Assembly: GCA_947581755.1 (NCBI GenBank)
Contig: CANPVN010000005.1
Span: 1 to 64,000, forward strand
Length of the DNA: 64,000 bases
DNA from: an uncultured Clostridia bacterium
GTDB taxonomy: Bacteria > Bacillota > Clostridia > Christensenellales > Pumilibacteraceae
Reading direction: 5' to 3'
Shown here: positions 34,823-42,741 of the stretch, piece after piece
Numbering within the stretch: position 1 is the stretch's first letter
How the letters are laid out: each line of letters begins with the position of its first letter
Notes under the pieces: generated by a model
Seen by the model: the letters and a program-made list of their open reading frames with translations, nothing else
The model's database searches: none
Told to the model about the DNA's origin: nothing
Translations under genes and position numbers: made by a program

Positions 34823-35212
34823 TTACTGCAAAAGATTTGTAATAACATCTATAAGCATTTTGAATACAGGGATTGAAACTCCGAGAATAATAAATTTTCC
34901 CGCCAAAATGACTTTGTCCGCCAAAGATTTGCTTCCTGCGTCCTCTATTATTCCGGCTGAAAAATCCGTTAAATAGCTTATTCCCAATATTTTTAAAAGT
35001 ATAAATGACAGACCACCTCCTATAGACGACGATTGTAAAAAATCATCAACGGTATGGAATATATCGGTAGCGACGTCTATTATCATAAAAAGCAGTAAAA
35101 CACTGCCGACTATAGTGGCAAGTATAGCAAATGTCGGATTATCCTGTTTCAGTATCAAGACGCATAACGCCGTTATGATCCCCGTCAAACAAATTTGCGC
35201 TATCTGAGTCAT
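34823..35212 (-). CDS. spoIIIAD: stage III sporulation protein AD
   Basis: A 129-residue protein with four membrane helices, related to SpoIIIAC, part of the SpoIIIA machinery. The conserved ending GISYLTDFSAGIIEDAGSKSLADKVILAGKFIIL is seen. Its ATG overlaps the spoIIIAC stop by one base. Confidence 0.94.
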   Translation of the reverse strand: MTQIAQICLTGIITALCVLILKQDNPTFAILATIVGSVLLLFMIIDVATDIFHTVDDFLQSSSIGGGLSFILLKILGISYLTDFSAGIIEDAGSKSLADKVILAGKFIILGVSIPVFKMLIDVITNLLQ

Positions 35213-35421
35213 TAAAATAATCCGAAAAGAGTCTTAAGAGAATTGAACAATTGCGCAATCATATCTACTATGAGTAGAAGCACAATAACCAATCCCGCCA
35301 AGGTTGTGAGTGTTGCTATCTCTTCTTTCTCCGCCTTTTTGAGAATTTGATTTACTATTGCCGTTATAAGACCAACGGCGGCTATTTTAAAAATAATATC
35401 GATATTCATATTGCACCTCAA
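35212..35421 (-). CDS. spoIIIAC: stage III sporulation protein AC
   Basis: A 69-residue protein with two membrane helices (about 6-24 and 37-60), short like SpoIIIAC of Bacillus. The segment ILKKAEKEEIATLTTLAGLVIVL is typical. It overlaps spoIIIAB by 4 bases and spoIIIAD by 1. Confidence 0.93.
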   Translation of the reverse strand: MRCNMNIDIIFKIAAVGLITAIVNQILKKAEKEEIATLTTLAGLVIVLLLIVDMIAQLFNSLKTLFGLF

Positions 35422-35894
35422 ATAAACAGAATACCCAATATCAATCCGAACAGAAAACCCAATTTGACATAATTCTTTCCGTGAGCATTCAAAAGTTTTT
35501 CGCTCTTTTGCAAATATGCCGAAAATTTGGATTTATAATTTTTCAGTTCCGCAACTTGAGTCTCGGCATCGGTATTTCCCAACGATTGAAAAAATTCTTT
35601 TATTGCGATTTCCTCTTCCGTATTTTTCTTTGAAATTTTCAACTCGTCCCCTTGAAGATATTTCGAGTATTCCCTAAGAGTTTGTCCGAATGAAGATTTT
35701 GATTTTGCAAGATATTGTTCTGTCAAAACACCTATAGGCTGCTGCCTGAAACCTATATCCGATATAAGATAATCGCAATATCCGATCAGTTCATCAAAAT
35801 ATAAAACTTTGTCCTTTAATCGTCGAAAAAAATAGAAACCTATCATTGCTCCCGAAAATCCGAATATAAACATTATGAATAGTTTGCTTATCAT
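35418..35894 (-). CDS. spoIIIAB: stage III sporulation protein AB
   Basis: The ATG at 35894 (MISKLFIMFIFGFSGAMIGFYFFRRLKDKV) overlaps the spoIIIAA stop as ATGA and puts a membrane helix at the N-terminus; a longer in-frame start at 35966 would lie inside spoIIIAA. About 158 residues, with a soluble helical middle (about 25-140) and a C-terminal helix (KLGFLFGLILGILFI). Like its family it resembles type II/IV secretion inner-membrane F proteins. Confidence 0.9.
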   Translation of the reverse strand: MISKLFIMFIFGFSGAMIGFYFFRRLKDKVLYFDELIGYCDYLISDIGFRQQPIGVLTEQYLAKSKSSFGQTLREYSKYLQGDELKISKKNTEEEIAIKEFFQSLGNTDAETQVAELKNYKSKFSAYLQKSEKLLNAHGKNYVKLGFLFGLILGILFI

Positions 35895-36823
35895 TTTTTC
35901 GCCTCGTAATATATTCTCCCCTCTGCGTCGCAAACTTGCTCTATGGTTCCCTTCCCGCAGCGACATGACAATATAACAAAACGCTTAAAGGCAAAATCCA
36001 TATATTCTCGAAATCGGAGTTTTTGTCTCAATTCCTCGACATCCTTTGCGTGAGCCGATGCTATAACGGCGACGCCGCTACCGGCGGCTTCGATACATGC
36101 CGACAAATCATCAGAGGTCGCTATCTCATCTGTAATAAGGACATCGGGAGTCAATGTTCTGACTGCACATTCAAAGGCATATTTCTTTTTACAAGCGCTT
36201 ATTATATCGGTATTAAATCCGACATCGAGTTGCGCTATTCCGAAATTTACGGCTGCAATTTCACACCTTTCATCGGCTATTGCGACATTGTAAACCTTTT
36301 TGCAAGTTGAAAAATTGCGGGATATATCTCTCAACATCGTGGTTTTTCCTGCCCCGGGTGGAGAAATTATCAAAGCGCCGAGCGGAGTATTTTGCTCATC
36401 AAACAAAAATCTGAAAATTTTATCCGAACAACCCGCAATATGATGCGGCAGTCGGATATTAACCGAGGTCACGTTTTTTATTGTTTTGACTTCGTTTCCT
36501 TCGTATACCGTCTCACCGGCAACGCCTATCCTTATTCCGCCCTCAAGGGAAACATATCCGTCTTTTAATCTGTTATTGTGCGCATATAAAGAAAATTCAC
36601 AGGCGCGCGCCAAAACAATTTGAGGTATCTCCTGCCCGATTATGAATGCTCCATCGGGTGTGTCGGAAATAACTCCCGATGTTCCTATGTACTTATAATC
36701 GCCCCCGTAATTTATCAGCAAAGGCGCTCTGCTTCTAAGGCGTATTTCATACAATTTTTCAAGATTCAACTTCGAAAACATCGCTATTATATATTTGGGC
36801 AAAATCTTTTCCAATACAGTCAT
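35891..36823 (-). CDS. spoIIIAA: stage III sporulation protein AA, ATPase
   Basis: Secretion-type ATPase thought to power or assemble the SpoIIIA-SpoIIQ channel. The 310-residue protein begins VLEKILPKYI...LYEIRLRSRAPL, then has Walker A SPPGAGKTTMLRDISR (about 151-166) and Walker B DVLITDEIATSDD. The ATG lies only a few bases behind AT-rich sequence with no Shine-Dalgarno site. First gene of the eight-gene operon, behind the mtnN terminator. Confidence 0.95.
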   Translation of the reverse strand: MTVLEKILPKYIIAMFSKLNLEKLYEIRLRSRAPLLINYGGDYKYIGTSGVISDTPDGAFIIGQEIPQIVLARACEFSLYAHNNRLKDGYVSLEGGIRIGVAGETVYEGNEVKTIKNVTSVNIRLPHHIAGCSDKIFRFLFDEQNTPLGALIISPPGAGKTTMLRDISRNFSTCKKVYNVAIADERCEIAAVNFGIAQLDVGFNTDIISACKKKYAFECAVRTLTPDVLITDEIATSDDLSACIEAAGSGVAVIASAHAKDVEELRQKLRFREYMDFAFKRFVILSCRCGKGTIEQVCDAEGRIYYEAKK

Positions 36824-36873
36824 AGTATATAATATTTTCGAACTTGTCCCAATATGAAAAATTTTTTTGAAAC

Positions 36874-36915
36874 AAAAAAAGAAATCCCTTATGGCTCATA
36901 GTGTCAAGAGGGATC
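36874..36915 (-). terminator. terminator of mtnN (gpr-mtnN unit)
   Basis: ATCCCT (36884-36889) pairs with AGGGAT (36909-36914); on the minus strand the hairpin is followed by TTTCTTTTTTT. It separates mtnN from the spoIIIA operon. Confidence 0.65.
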
Positions 36916-36939
36916 TCAAATAAATCCGAAAAAACTTTT

Positions 36940-37620
36940 TTAAAGTTCTTTAAGCAGTTCCAAAATTAAACGACTGTTTTTCTGTGCTGCTTGTCTTTTA
37001 AAGGTCATATAATCTAAAATTCCGTTATCATTGGCGGAATCGCTCAACGTCCTTATGGAAAGAAAGGGAATTTCGGATTTATAACATACTTGCGCAATTG
37101 CGGCAGATTCCATATCGCACGCTTTGGCTTTGAATTCTCTTTTTATTCTCTCCTTTGAAAGTTTATCCGATACAAAACAATCTCCCGTAGCGATAACTCC
37201 TATGGAATAAGGAATATCCGAAAGGTCGGCTATTTTCTCCGCCTTTTTGCAAAGTTCATCCGAACAGGGAATTTCCGTAAAATCATATTCATCAAGTTGC
37301 CCCGGTCTTTTGCCTTCGAAAGGAATCGAAAAATCATGATATACGGTAGCAGATGCGATTACCGTAGTGGATTTCTCGGCTTCGATTCCCCCCGCTGTAC
37401 CTGTTGAAAAAATCATTTTCGGTTTGAAAACGGAAATAAGGACAGTTGTTGCCATTGCGGCATTTACCTTACCTACACCGCAAAGAGAGATAACAACTTC
37501 TTGTTTCCCGATTTTACCTTTGGTAAATTCCATTCCCAACAAAGTTTCTTTCTTGCTTTTTTTCATTGCTTGTTCAAAGAGTTCGATTTCCTCTTTTAAT
37601 GCGCCGATTATACCTATCAT
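36940..37620 (-). CDS. mtnN: 5'-methylthioadenosine/S-adenosylhomocysteine nucleosidase
   Basis: Splits adenine from methylthioadenosine and S-adenosylhomocysteine. The ATG at 37620 (MIGIIGALKEEIELF) is chosen by homology, with GGAG 11 bases upstream. About 226 residues with GVGKVNAAMATTVLI, FSTGTAGGI and the MESAAIAQVCY segment with catalytic residues. It follows gpr directly. Confidence 0.95.
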   Translation of the reverse strand: MIGIIGALKEEIELFEQAMKKSKKETLLGMEFTKGKIGKQEVVISLCGVGKVNAAMATTVLISVFKPKMIFSTGTAGGIEAEKSTTVIASATVYHDFSIPFEGKRPGQLDEYDFTEIPCSDELCKKAEKIADLSDIPYSIGVIATGDCFVSDKLSKERIKREFKAKACDMESAAIAQVCYKSEIPFLSIRTLSDSANDNGILDYMTFKRQAAQKNSRLILELLKEL

Positions 37621-37679
37621 GAGTAAAAAATCTCCGTAAATAATATTTTTGATAAGTATATCAATTTTGAGGATATAAG

Positions 37680-38459
37680 TCAAATATTAAAGCTCATATT
37701 CAAAGCGTCTGCTATAACCGTTGCGCAATCTTCCACAAGCACATCTATATCTTTGGGCGTTACTATCATATTCATAAGATCTTCGTCCGCTTCATCGATT
37801 AATTCCGAATTGCCGACGGCTTCAGAAATGATGGTTGAAGAATAAATAACCATGGGAACCCCCAGACTTATTACGGGAACCCCCAAAGACTCGACATTCA
37901 AACGTTGTTTGTGATTACTGACTCCGCTGCCCGGGGTTATTCCGCTGGAACAGATCTGAAATGCGGAAGAAAGCCTTTTATAACTCGCAGATGCCAAACT
38001 GTCTATGGCGATAATGAGTTCGGGATTGACCTTTTTAGTTACGCCTTGGATCATATCAAAACTTTCTATTCCCGTAACGCCGAGGACATTGGGACAAAAA
38101 CCGCTTATTTCTTTATGTTTTCCAAAGAGAAAACTGCGAGTAATATTGATACGCTTTAATGCTTTACTTCCCAAGGCGTCCGCGGTAAGATAAGGATTCC
38201 CGAGTCCCACAACCATAATTTTATTCACATCGACTGTGTATTCATCTATTGCCTCAGAGAGCGCTTGGGATAATCTGTGATATTGAGAAGAATTTCCTCT
38301 TCTTACAATTTCGCTTTCCAAAGTAATATATTTACCTATCGGCTTGCCTATTTTTTCAGCCAAATCTTTGTCCACTGTAATATCCGTTCGTTTGATAAGG
38401 TTGTTTAAATTCTTTGTTTCATACTTATCGGTAAGTTCCATAGCCATATCGGAATACAT
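37680..38459 (-). CDS. gpr: GPR germination protease, shortened form
   Basis: Degrades small acid-soluble spore proteins at germination. The 259-residue protein keeps the core: KRTDITVD at the pro-sequence, the VVGLGNPYLTADALGSKA motif, VLGVTGIESFDMI, IAIDSLAS (aspartate region) and SSGITPGSGVSNH. The stretch between the IISEA helix and MIVTPKDIDVLVED is only about 15 residues, roughly 70 fewer than in Bacillus GPR. AAGGCGG precedes the ATG. It is co-oriented with mtnN. Confidence 0.9.
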   Translation of the reverse strand: MYSDMAMELTDKYETKNLNNLIKRTDITVDKDLAEKIGKPIGKYITLESEIVRRGNSSQYHRLSQALSEAIDEYTVDVNKIMVVGLGNPYLTADALGSKALKRINITRSFLFGKHKEISGFCPNVLGVTGIESFDMIQGVTKKVNPELIIAIDSLASASYKRLSSAFQICSSGITPGSGVSNHKQRLNVESLGVPVISLGVPMVIYSSTIISEAVGNSELIDEADEDLMNMIVTPKDIDVLVEDCATVIADALNMSFNI

Positions 38460-38518
38460 AAAAAGCCGCCTTGAAATATAATTTTAGTTAGTTTATGCAA
38501 AAAACTGCTTTACAACAC

Positions 38519-38547
38519 TTGATTTTATCTTTATTTTATGGTAGAAT
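38519..38547 (+). promoter_or_regulatory. promoter of rpsT
   Basis: -35 TTGATT (38519-38524) and -10 TAGAAT (38542-38547), 17 bp apart, identical hexamers to the murE promoter. It is about 40 bp upstream of the GTG start. Confidence 0.65.
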
Positions 38548-38585
38548 ATACAAGTTAAAATCGAAATGATTCAAGGAGAAAAATC

Positions 38586-39074
38586 GTGCCCAACATTAAG
38601 TCTGCTAAAAAGCGCGTATTGGTAAATCAGAAAAAAAACCAAGAAAATCGTGTACTTCGTTCACAAATGAACACTGCTATCAAAAAGTTCAACTTCGCTA
38701 TTGACACCAATAATATTGCCGAGGCTGAAACTTTGCTTCCCGAAACCATGTCTATAATTGATTCCATGGTTTCCAAAGGTATTATCCATAAAAATAATGC
38801 CGACAATAAAAAGGCTGCTCTTTCCAAGAGACTTTCCGACGTAAAGAGCGGAAAAGTTGTTATCAATATAAAGAAAGATAACAAAACTATCGCAGCCGAA
38901 AAGGCAAAAGCCGCTCAAGAAGCAAGAGACGCTATCAAAGCGGAAAATAAGCGCAAAAAGGAAGAAGCAAAACTCGCAAAAGAAAAAGCCGAAGCCGAAA
39001 AACTCGAAGCCGAGAAAGCGGCAAAAAAAGCGTCAAGAAAAAGGACGACAAAAAAAGAAAAAGAGGAAAAATAA
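38586..39074 (+). CDS. rpsT: 30S ribosomal protein S20 with long charged C-terminal tail
   Basis: S20 binds 16S rRNA early in 30S assembly. Residues 1-89 are ordinary S20 (PNIKSAKKRVLVNQKKNQENR ... NADNKKAALSKRLSDVKSGK). Residues 90-162 form a tail of Lys, Ala and Glu (KAEAEKLEAEKAAKKASRKR) not found in typical S20 proteins of 85-90 residues. The start is GTG, 7 bases behind AAGGAG. It is a monocistronic plus-strand gene between gpr and clpX with its own promoter and terminator. Confidence 0.95.
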   Translation: MPNIKSAKKRVLVNQKKNQENRVLRSQMNTAIKKFNFAIDTNNIAEAETLLPETMSIIDSMVSKGIIHKNNADNKKAALSKRLSDVKSGKVVINIKKDNKTIAAEKAKAAQEARDAIKAENKRKKEEAKLAKEKAEAEKLEAEKAAKKASRKRTTKKEKEEK

Positions 39075-39107
39075 CATTTCCCCATTAATACTTTAGTTTG
39101 TTTATTT

Positions 39108-39143
39108 AAAAGGGCACAGTGCCGCTATGCCCTTTTTTGTTTT
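39108..39143 (+). terminator. terminator of rpsT
   Basis: Stem AAAAGGGCA/TGCCCTTTT (39108-39116 with 39128-39136) followed by TTGTTTT. Confidence 0.85.
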
Positions 39144-39180
39144 ATAAATTTACCGAAAAAAAAATTATAATTGTTATTAT

Positions 39181-39220
39181 AAAAATCCCGCTATATCGTT
39201 TTCCGATAAGCGGGATTTTT
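39181..39220 (-). terminator. terminator of tig-clpP-clpX, possibly bidirectional
   Basis: Perfect 12-bp stem AAAAATCCCGCT/AGCGGGATTTTT (39181-39192 with 39209-39220), 3 bases behind the clpX stop. On either strand the hairpin ends in a U-run, so it may also back up rpsT termination. Confidence 0.8.
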
Positions 39221-39223
39221 GCG

Positions 39224-40462
39224 TTAAGCGGATTGTTTTCTCAGTATAACGGGCTTTCCTCTATTCAAAATGCAGTCGCGAGTTATAATGATTTTCTCTA
39301 TGGATTTATCCGAAGGGGCAAAAAACATCAAATCAAGCATCGATTTTTCTATAATCGATCTCAATCCCCTTGCTCCGGTATTAAGATCTATCGCCTTTTT
39401 TGCAATGGCTTCTATTGCCTCGGGTTCAAAATCCAATTCCACTCCGTCAAGTTGCATTAAAAGTTTATATTGTTTGATAAGAGCATCTTTTGGCTCCGTT
39501 AAAATACTTACCAATGCGGATTTATCCAAAGGATGGAGACTTACGGTTACGGGCACTCTGCCTACAAATTCGGGAATAAGACCGTATTTTATTAAATCCT
39601 GAGGCTGAATTTGTGTAAAAATCTTAGTCGAATCGCTTTCTTCGAATTTAACGTCGGCGCCGAATCCCAAAGAATGTTGGGTCGTTCTCTTTTCTATAAT
39701 TCCGTCGAGTCCCACAAATGCTCCGCCGAATATAAACAATATATTAGTCGTATCTATTTGGATACATTCTTGCTGGGGATGTTTTCTTCCGCCTTGAGGA
39801 GGCACGTTTGCGATCGTAGATTCAACAATCTTAAGTAACGCTTGTTGTACTCCCTCACCGGAAACGTCGCGAGTTATGCTGACGTTTTCTCCTTTTCTTG
39901 CTATTTTATCGATTTCATCGATATAAATTATTCCTTTTTCTGCGCGCGCAATATCATAATCGGCATTTTGTATAAGCTTAAGTAAAATATTTTCCACGTC
40001 TTCTCCCACATAACCGGCTTCGGTCAAAGTGGTTGCATCGGCTACGGCAAAAGGCACATTCAAAATTCTCGACAAAGTTTGAGCCAACAAAGTTTTGCCG
40101 CATCCTGTAGGCCCCAACATTAAAATATTGCTCTTTTTAAGTTCTATGCCGTCTTTTTTATTCTTTCCGACATTTTTGGAATTGAATTCAACTCTTTTAT
40201 AGTGATTATAAACGGCTACGCTTAACACTCTCTTTGCATCGTCTTGTCCCACGATATAATCGTCAAGCGCAAGTTTAATTTCGGCAGGAGTCAATAAATT
40301 TATACTCCCGCCGTTTTTCACTTTACGCTCTTCGAGTTCCTCATGACAAAGTTCTATGCACTCATCGCAAATATTGACGCCTTTGGGACTTGTGAACATA
40401 TGCTGGACTTCATATTCGGATTTCCCGCAAAACATGCAAATCGATTCGAAATTTTTGTTCAA
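39224..40462 (-). CDS. clpX: ATP-dependent Clp protease ATP-binding subunit ClpX
   Basis: AAA+ unfoldase that feeds substrates to ClpP. The 412-residue protein has the N-terminal zinc-binding domain with four cysteines (C9, C12, C32, C35 region), Walker A GPTGCGKT, Walker [12 protein letters not shown], sensor FIFGGAF, and the ClpP-docking loop variant HSLGFGAD in place of IGF. It lies 13 bases behind clpP. Confidence 0.97.
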   Translation of the reverse strand: MNKNFESICMFCGKSEYEVQHMFTSPKGVNICDECIELCHEELEERKVKNGGSINLLTPAEIKLALDDYIVGQDDAKRVLSVAVYNHYKRVEFNSKNVGKNKKDGIELKKSNILMLGPTGCGKTLLAQTLSRILNVPFAVADATTLTEAGYVGEDVENILLKLIQNADYDIARAEKGIIYIDEIDKIARKGENVSITRDVSGEGVQQALLKIVESTIANVPPQGGRKHPQQECIQIDTTNILFIFGGAFVGLDGIIEKRTTQHSLGFGADVKFEESDSTKIFTQIQPQDLIKYGLIPEFVGRVPVTVSLHPLDKSALVSILTEPKDALIKQYKLLMQLDGVELDFEPEAIEAIAKKAIDLNTGARGLRSIIEKSMLDLMFFAPSDKSIEKIIITRDCILNRGKPVILRKQSA

Positions 40463-40475
40463 TTTATACTCCTAA

Positions 40476-41069
40476 TTATTTTCGTTTATCGAAAATTCTG
40501 TCTATAAGACCATACTCCAAGGCTTCTTGCGCGCTCATATAATGATCTCTATCGACATCTTGTTCGATTTTTTCCAACGGCTGACCGCTGTTTGAAGCAA
40601 GAATAGCATTCATGCGCTTCTTTATTTTCAATATATGCTCGGCTTGAATAGCTATATCGCTCGCTTGCCCTTGTGCGCCGCCCATGGGTTGGTGAATCAT
40701 AATTTCGCTGTTGGGTAGACTGAATCTCTTACCTTTCGTGCCCGACGAGAGCAAGAATGCTCCCATAGATGCAGCCATTCCCACACATATCGTATTGACA
40801 TCGCACTTTATATAATTCATTGTATCATATATTCCCATACCTGCGGTAACGCTTCCACCGGGACTGTTGATATACAAACTTATATCTTTTGTGGAATCCT
40901 TGCCTTCGAGATAAATAAGCTGAGCTATTACTATGTTTGCGCTGATATCATCAATCTCTCCCGACAAGAAAACGATACGATCTTCAAGCATACGAGAATA
41001 GATATCATACGTCCTTTCACCCCTGTTGCTTTGCTCAACTACATAAGGGATCAAACTGTTTTTTATCAT
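40476..41069 (-). CDS. clpP: ATP-dependent Clp protease proteolytic subunit
   Basis: Serine peptidase chamber of ClpXP. The ATG at 41069 ([26 protein letters not shown]) matches the family start; an in-frame ATG at 41090 overlaps the GGAGG and is unlikely, though the spacing from GGAGG to 41069 is long (14 bases). Catalytic triad: Ser in MAASMGAF, His in MIHQPMGG and Asp in DVDRDHYM. About 197 residues, between tig and clpX. Confidence 0.96.
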   Translation of the reverse strand: MIKNSLIPYVVEQSNRGERTYDIYSRMLEDRIVFLSGEIDDISANIVIAQLIYLEGKDSTKDISLYINSPGGSVTAGMGIYDTMNYIKCDVNTICVGMAASMGAFLLSSGTKGKRFSLPNSEIMIHQPMGGAQGQASDIAIQAEHILKIKKRMNAILASNSGQPLEKIEQDVDRDHYMSAQEALEYGLIDRIFDKRK

Positions 41070-41148
41070 AGTACTATTATAAACCTCCATTCAAATCATT
41101 AATCATAAAAAAGATATGTTTTTTTCCGTTTCGATGTCTTTTTTTGAC

Positions 41149-42615
41149 TTATTTATTTTCGCCTTTTTTGGCAGTTGTCTTTTTGGGTTTTTCGGTAGTC
41201 TCTGCGGTCTCTTTTGCAGACGCCGTCTTTTTTGCCGTCGCCTTCTTGGGCTTTTCTGCAGTCTCTGCGGGTTTTTCTTTTTCAGCGTCGGTCGCTTTCT
41301 TGGTTGTCGTCGCTTTTGTTTCCTTTACATATTTGTTTTTAGTCTCAAGGAAAGCGATTGTTTTATCCATCAACGCCTCTTGTCTTATATAAACATATTG
41401 CGAGTCTACCAAGGTCTTTTTGAATTCTTCCGCGGTTTTATTATCTCTTTCCGCCAAAGATTTGATCTTGTTATCCAAATCTTCATCGGTAACTTCGATG
41501 TCATTGTCTTTTATGAGTTGTTCAACAACAAGTCTCGTCTTAACGGAATTTTCCGCTTCGGGTCTTCTTTGCTCTCTGAAGTTCTGAAGATTGGAATTTG
41601 TTATTTTGAAATAATCATCAATCTTCATATTCGGATACATATATGAAATTCTGTATTTAAAATCATCTATTATATAATCGAGTTGGGATTCTATCATACA
41701 ATCGGGAATTTCAACTTCGGCATTCTTGACTACCGCATCGAGAAGTTTGTTTTCGTCGTTGTATTTTGCGTTAGAAGCCTTTCGCTCGGTAATATTCTTT
41801 TTAATATCTGCCTTATATTCGGCGAGAGTTTCGAATTTAGATGTATCGGAAGCAAACTTATCGTTTAATTCGGGCAATTCTTTTACAAAGATTTTAAGAA
41901 CGGTTACGGTAAAAACAGCGTCTTTGCCTGAAATATTTTCAACCCCGTAATCATCGGGAAATTTGACATTGAGATCTTTTGTTTCGCCTATCTTCATTCC
42001 GATCATTTGTTCTTCGAATCCGGGGATAAATTGTCCGCTTCCTATGGTAAGCATCTGATTTTTGGCAGTACCGCCCTGAAAAGCGACCCCGTCGATCTTA
42101 CCGCAATAATTTAGATTTACTATATCTCCGTTTTGTACTTCTCTGTCGGTAATTTCGATTTGGCGACTTAATTTTTCACGCGCGATTTCCAATTCGGAAT
42201 CGACTTCTTCGTCTGTAACCGTATATTCGGTTTTGGGTATTTCAAGTCCCGTATATGCGCCGAGTTTTACTTCGGGCTTTATTGATACCAAAGTCGAAAA
42301 TATCAATCCGTTATTATCGAATTTTTCGATTTCTATATGAGGTTGTTCTACGGGTATTATATCTTCGTGTTCATCGAGCGCTTTAACATATACTTCATTT
42401 ACGCAATTATTGAATGCCTCGTCGAAAAATACATTTGCACCGTAAGTCATTTCGATAATCTTACGAGTAGCATGCCCTTTTCTGAATCCTTGAACATTGT
42501 ATTTGTTCTTTGTTTCACGATAAACCTTGTCTACTTTAGCTTCCCATTCATTTGCATCCACTTCAAAAGTGAATTTAACTTGACTCTTTTTAAGTCTTTC
42601 AATTTCGTATTTCAT
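41149..42615 (-). CDS. tig: trigger factor with Lys/Thr-rich repeat tail
   Basis: Ribosome-bound chaperone and peptidyl-prolyl isomerase. The ribosome-binding domain holds the GFRKGHATRKIIE signature (about 43-55), then a FKBP-type PPIase domain (about 160-245) and the C-terminal chaperone arms. After about residue 426 follows a 60-residue tail with two imperfect 13-residue repeats, ETAEKPKKATAKK and ETTEKPKKTTAKK. Typical trigger factors end near 430 residues. First gene of tig-clpP-clpX. Confidence 0.95.
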   Translation of the reverse strand: MKYEIERLKKSQVKFTFEVDANEWEAKVDKVYRETKNKYNVQGFRKGHATRKIIEMTYGANVFFDEAFNNCVNEVYVKALDEHEDIIPVEQPHIEIEKFDNNGLIFSTLVSIKPEVKLGAYTGLEIPKTEYTVTDEEVDSELEIAREKLSRQIEITDREVQNGDIVNLNYCGKIDGVAFQGGTAKNQMLTIGSGQFIPGFEEQMIGMKIGETKDLNVKFPDDYGVENISGKDAVFTVTVLKIFVKELPELNDKFASDTSKFETLAEYKADIKKNITERKASNAKYNDENKLLDAVVKNAEVEIPDCMIESQLDYIIDDFKYRISYMYPNMKIDDYFKITNSNLQNFREQRRPEAENSVKTRLVVEQLIKDNDIEVTDEDLDNKIKSLAERDNKTAEEFKKTLVDSQYVYIRQEALMDKTIAFLETKNKYVKETKATTTKKATDAEKEKPAETAEKPKKATAKKTASAKETAETTEKPKKTTAKKGENK

Positions 42616-42641
42616 TATATCCTCCGATTTTATGCCATAAC

Positions 42642-42670
42642 ATTATACTATAAAGGAAAGACATTGTCAA
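42642..42670 (-). promoter_or_regulatory. consensus promoter of tig-clpP-clpX
   Basis: -35 TTGACA (42665-42670) and -10 TATAAT (42642-42647) with 17 bp between: a perfect sigma-A consensus, divergent from the rqcH promoter 8 bp away. Confidence 0.85.
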
Positions 42671-42677
42671 ATTGTAT

Positions 42678-42706
42678 TTGACTATTTTGTCGGTTAAGTT
42701 TATAAT
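42678..42706 (+). promoter_or_regulatory. promoter of rqcH
   Basis: -35 TTGACT (42678-42683) and -10 TATAAT (42701-42706), 17 bp apart, divergent from the tig promoter. Competition between the two close-set promoters is possible. Confidence 0.8.
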
Positions 42707-42741
42707 CTTATATGAAAAATATTTGAAAACCGGAGTAGATC

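Noticed and set aside
36829-36857. Possible sigma-E promoter before spoIIIAA (TCATATT, 14 bp, AATATTAT)
   Set aside because: The -35 fits but the -10 agrees at only five of eight positions and the start of transcription would fall on the ATG; not firm enough to list.
38460-38510. Possible sigma-G promoter before gpr (TGCATA on the minus strand)
   Set aside because: A -35-like TGCATA is present but no matching -10 was found at the right distance.
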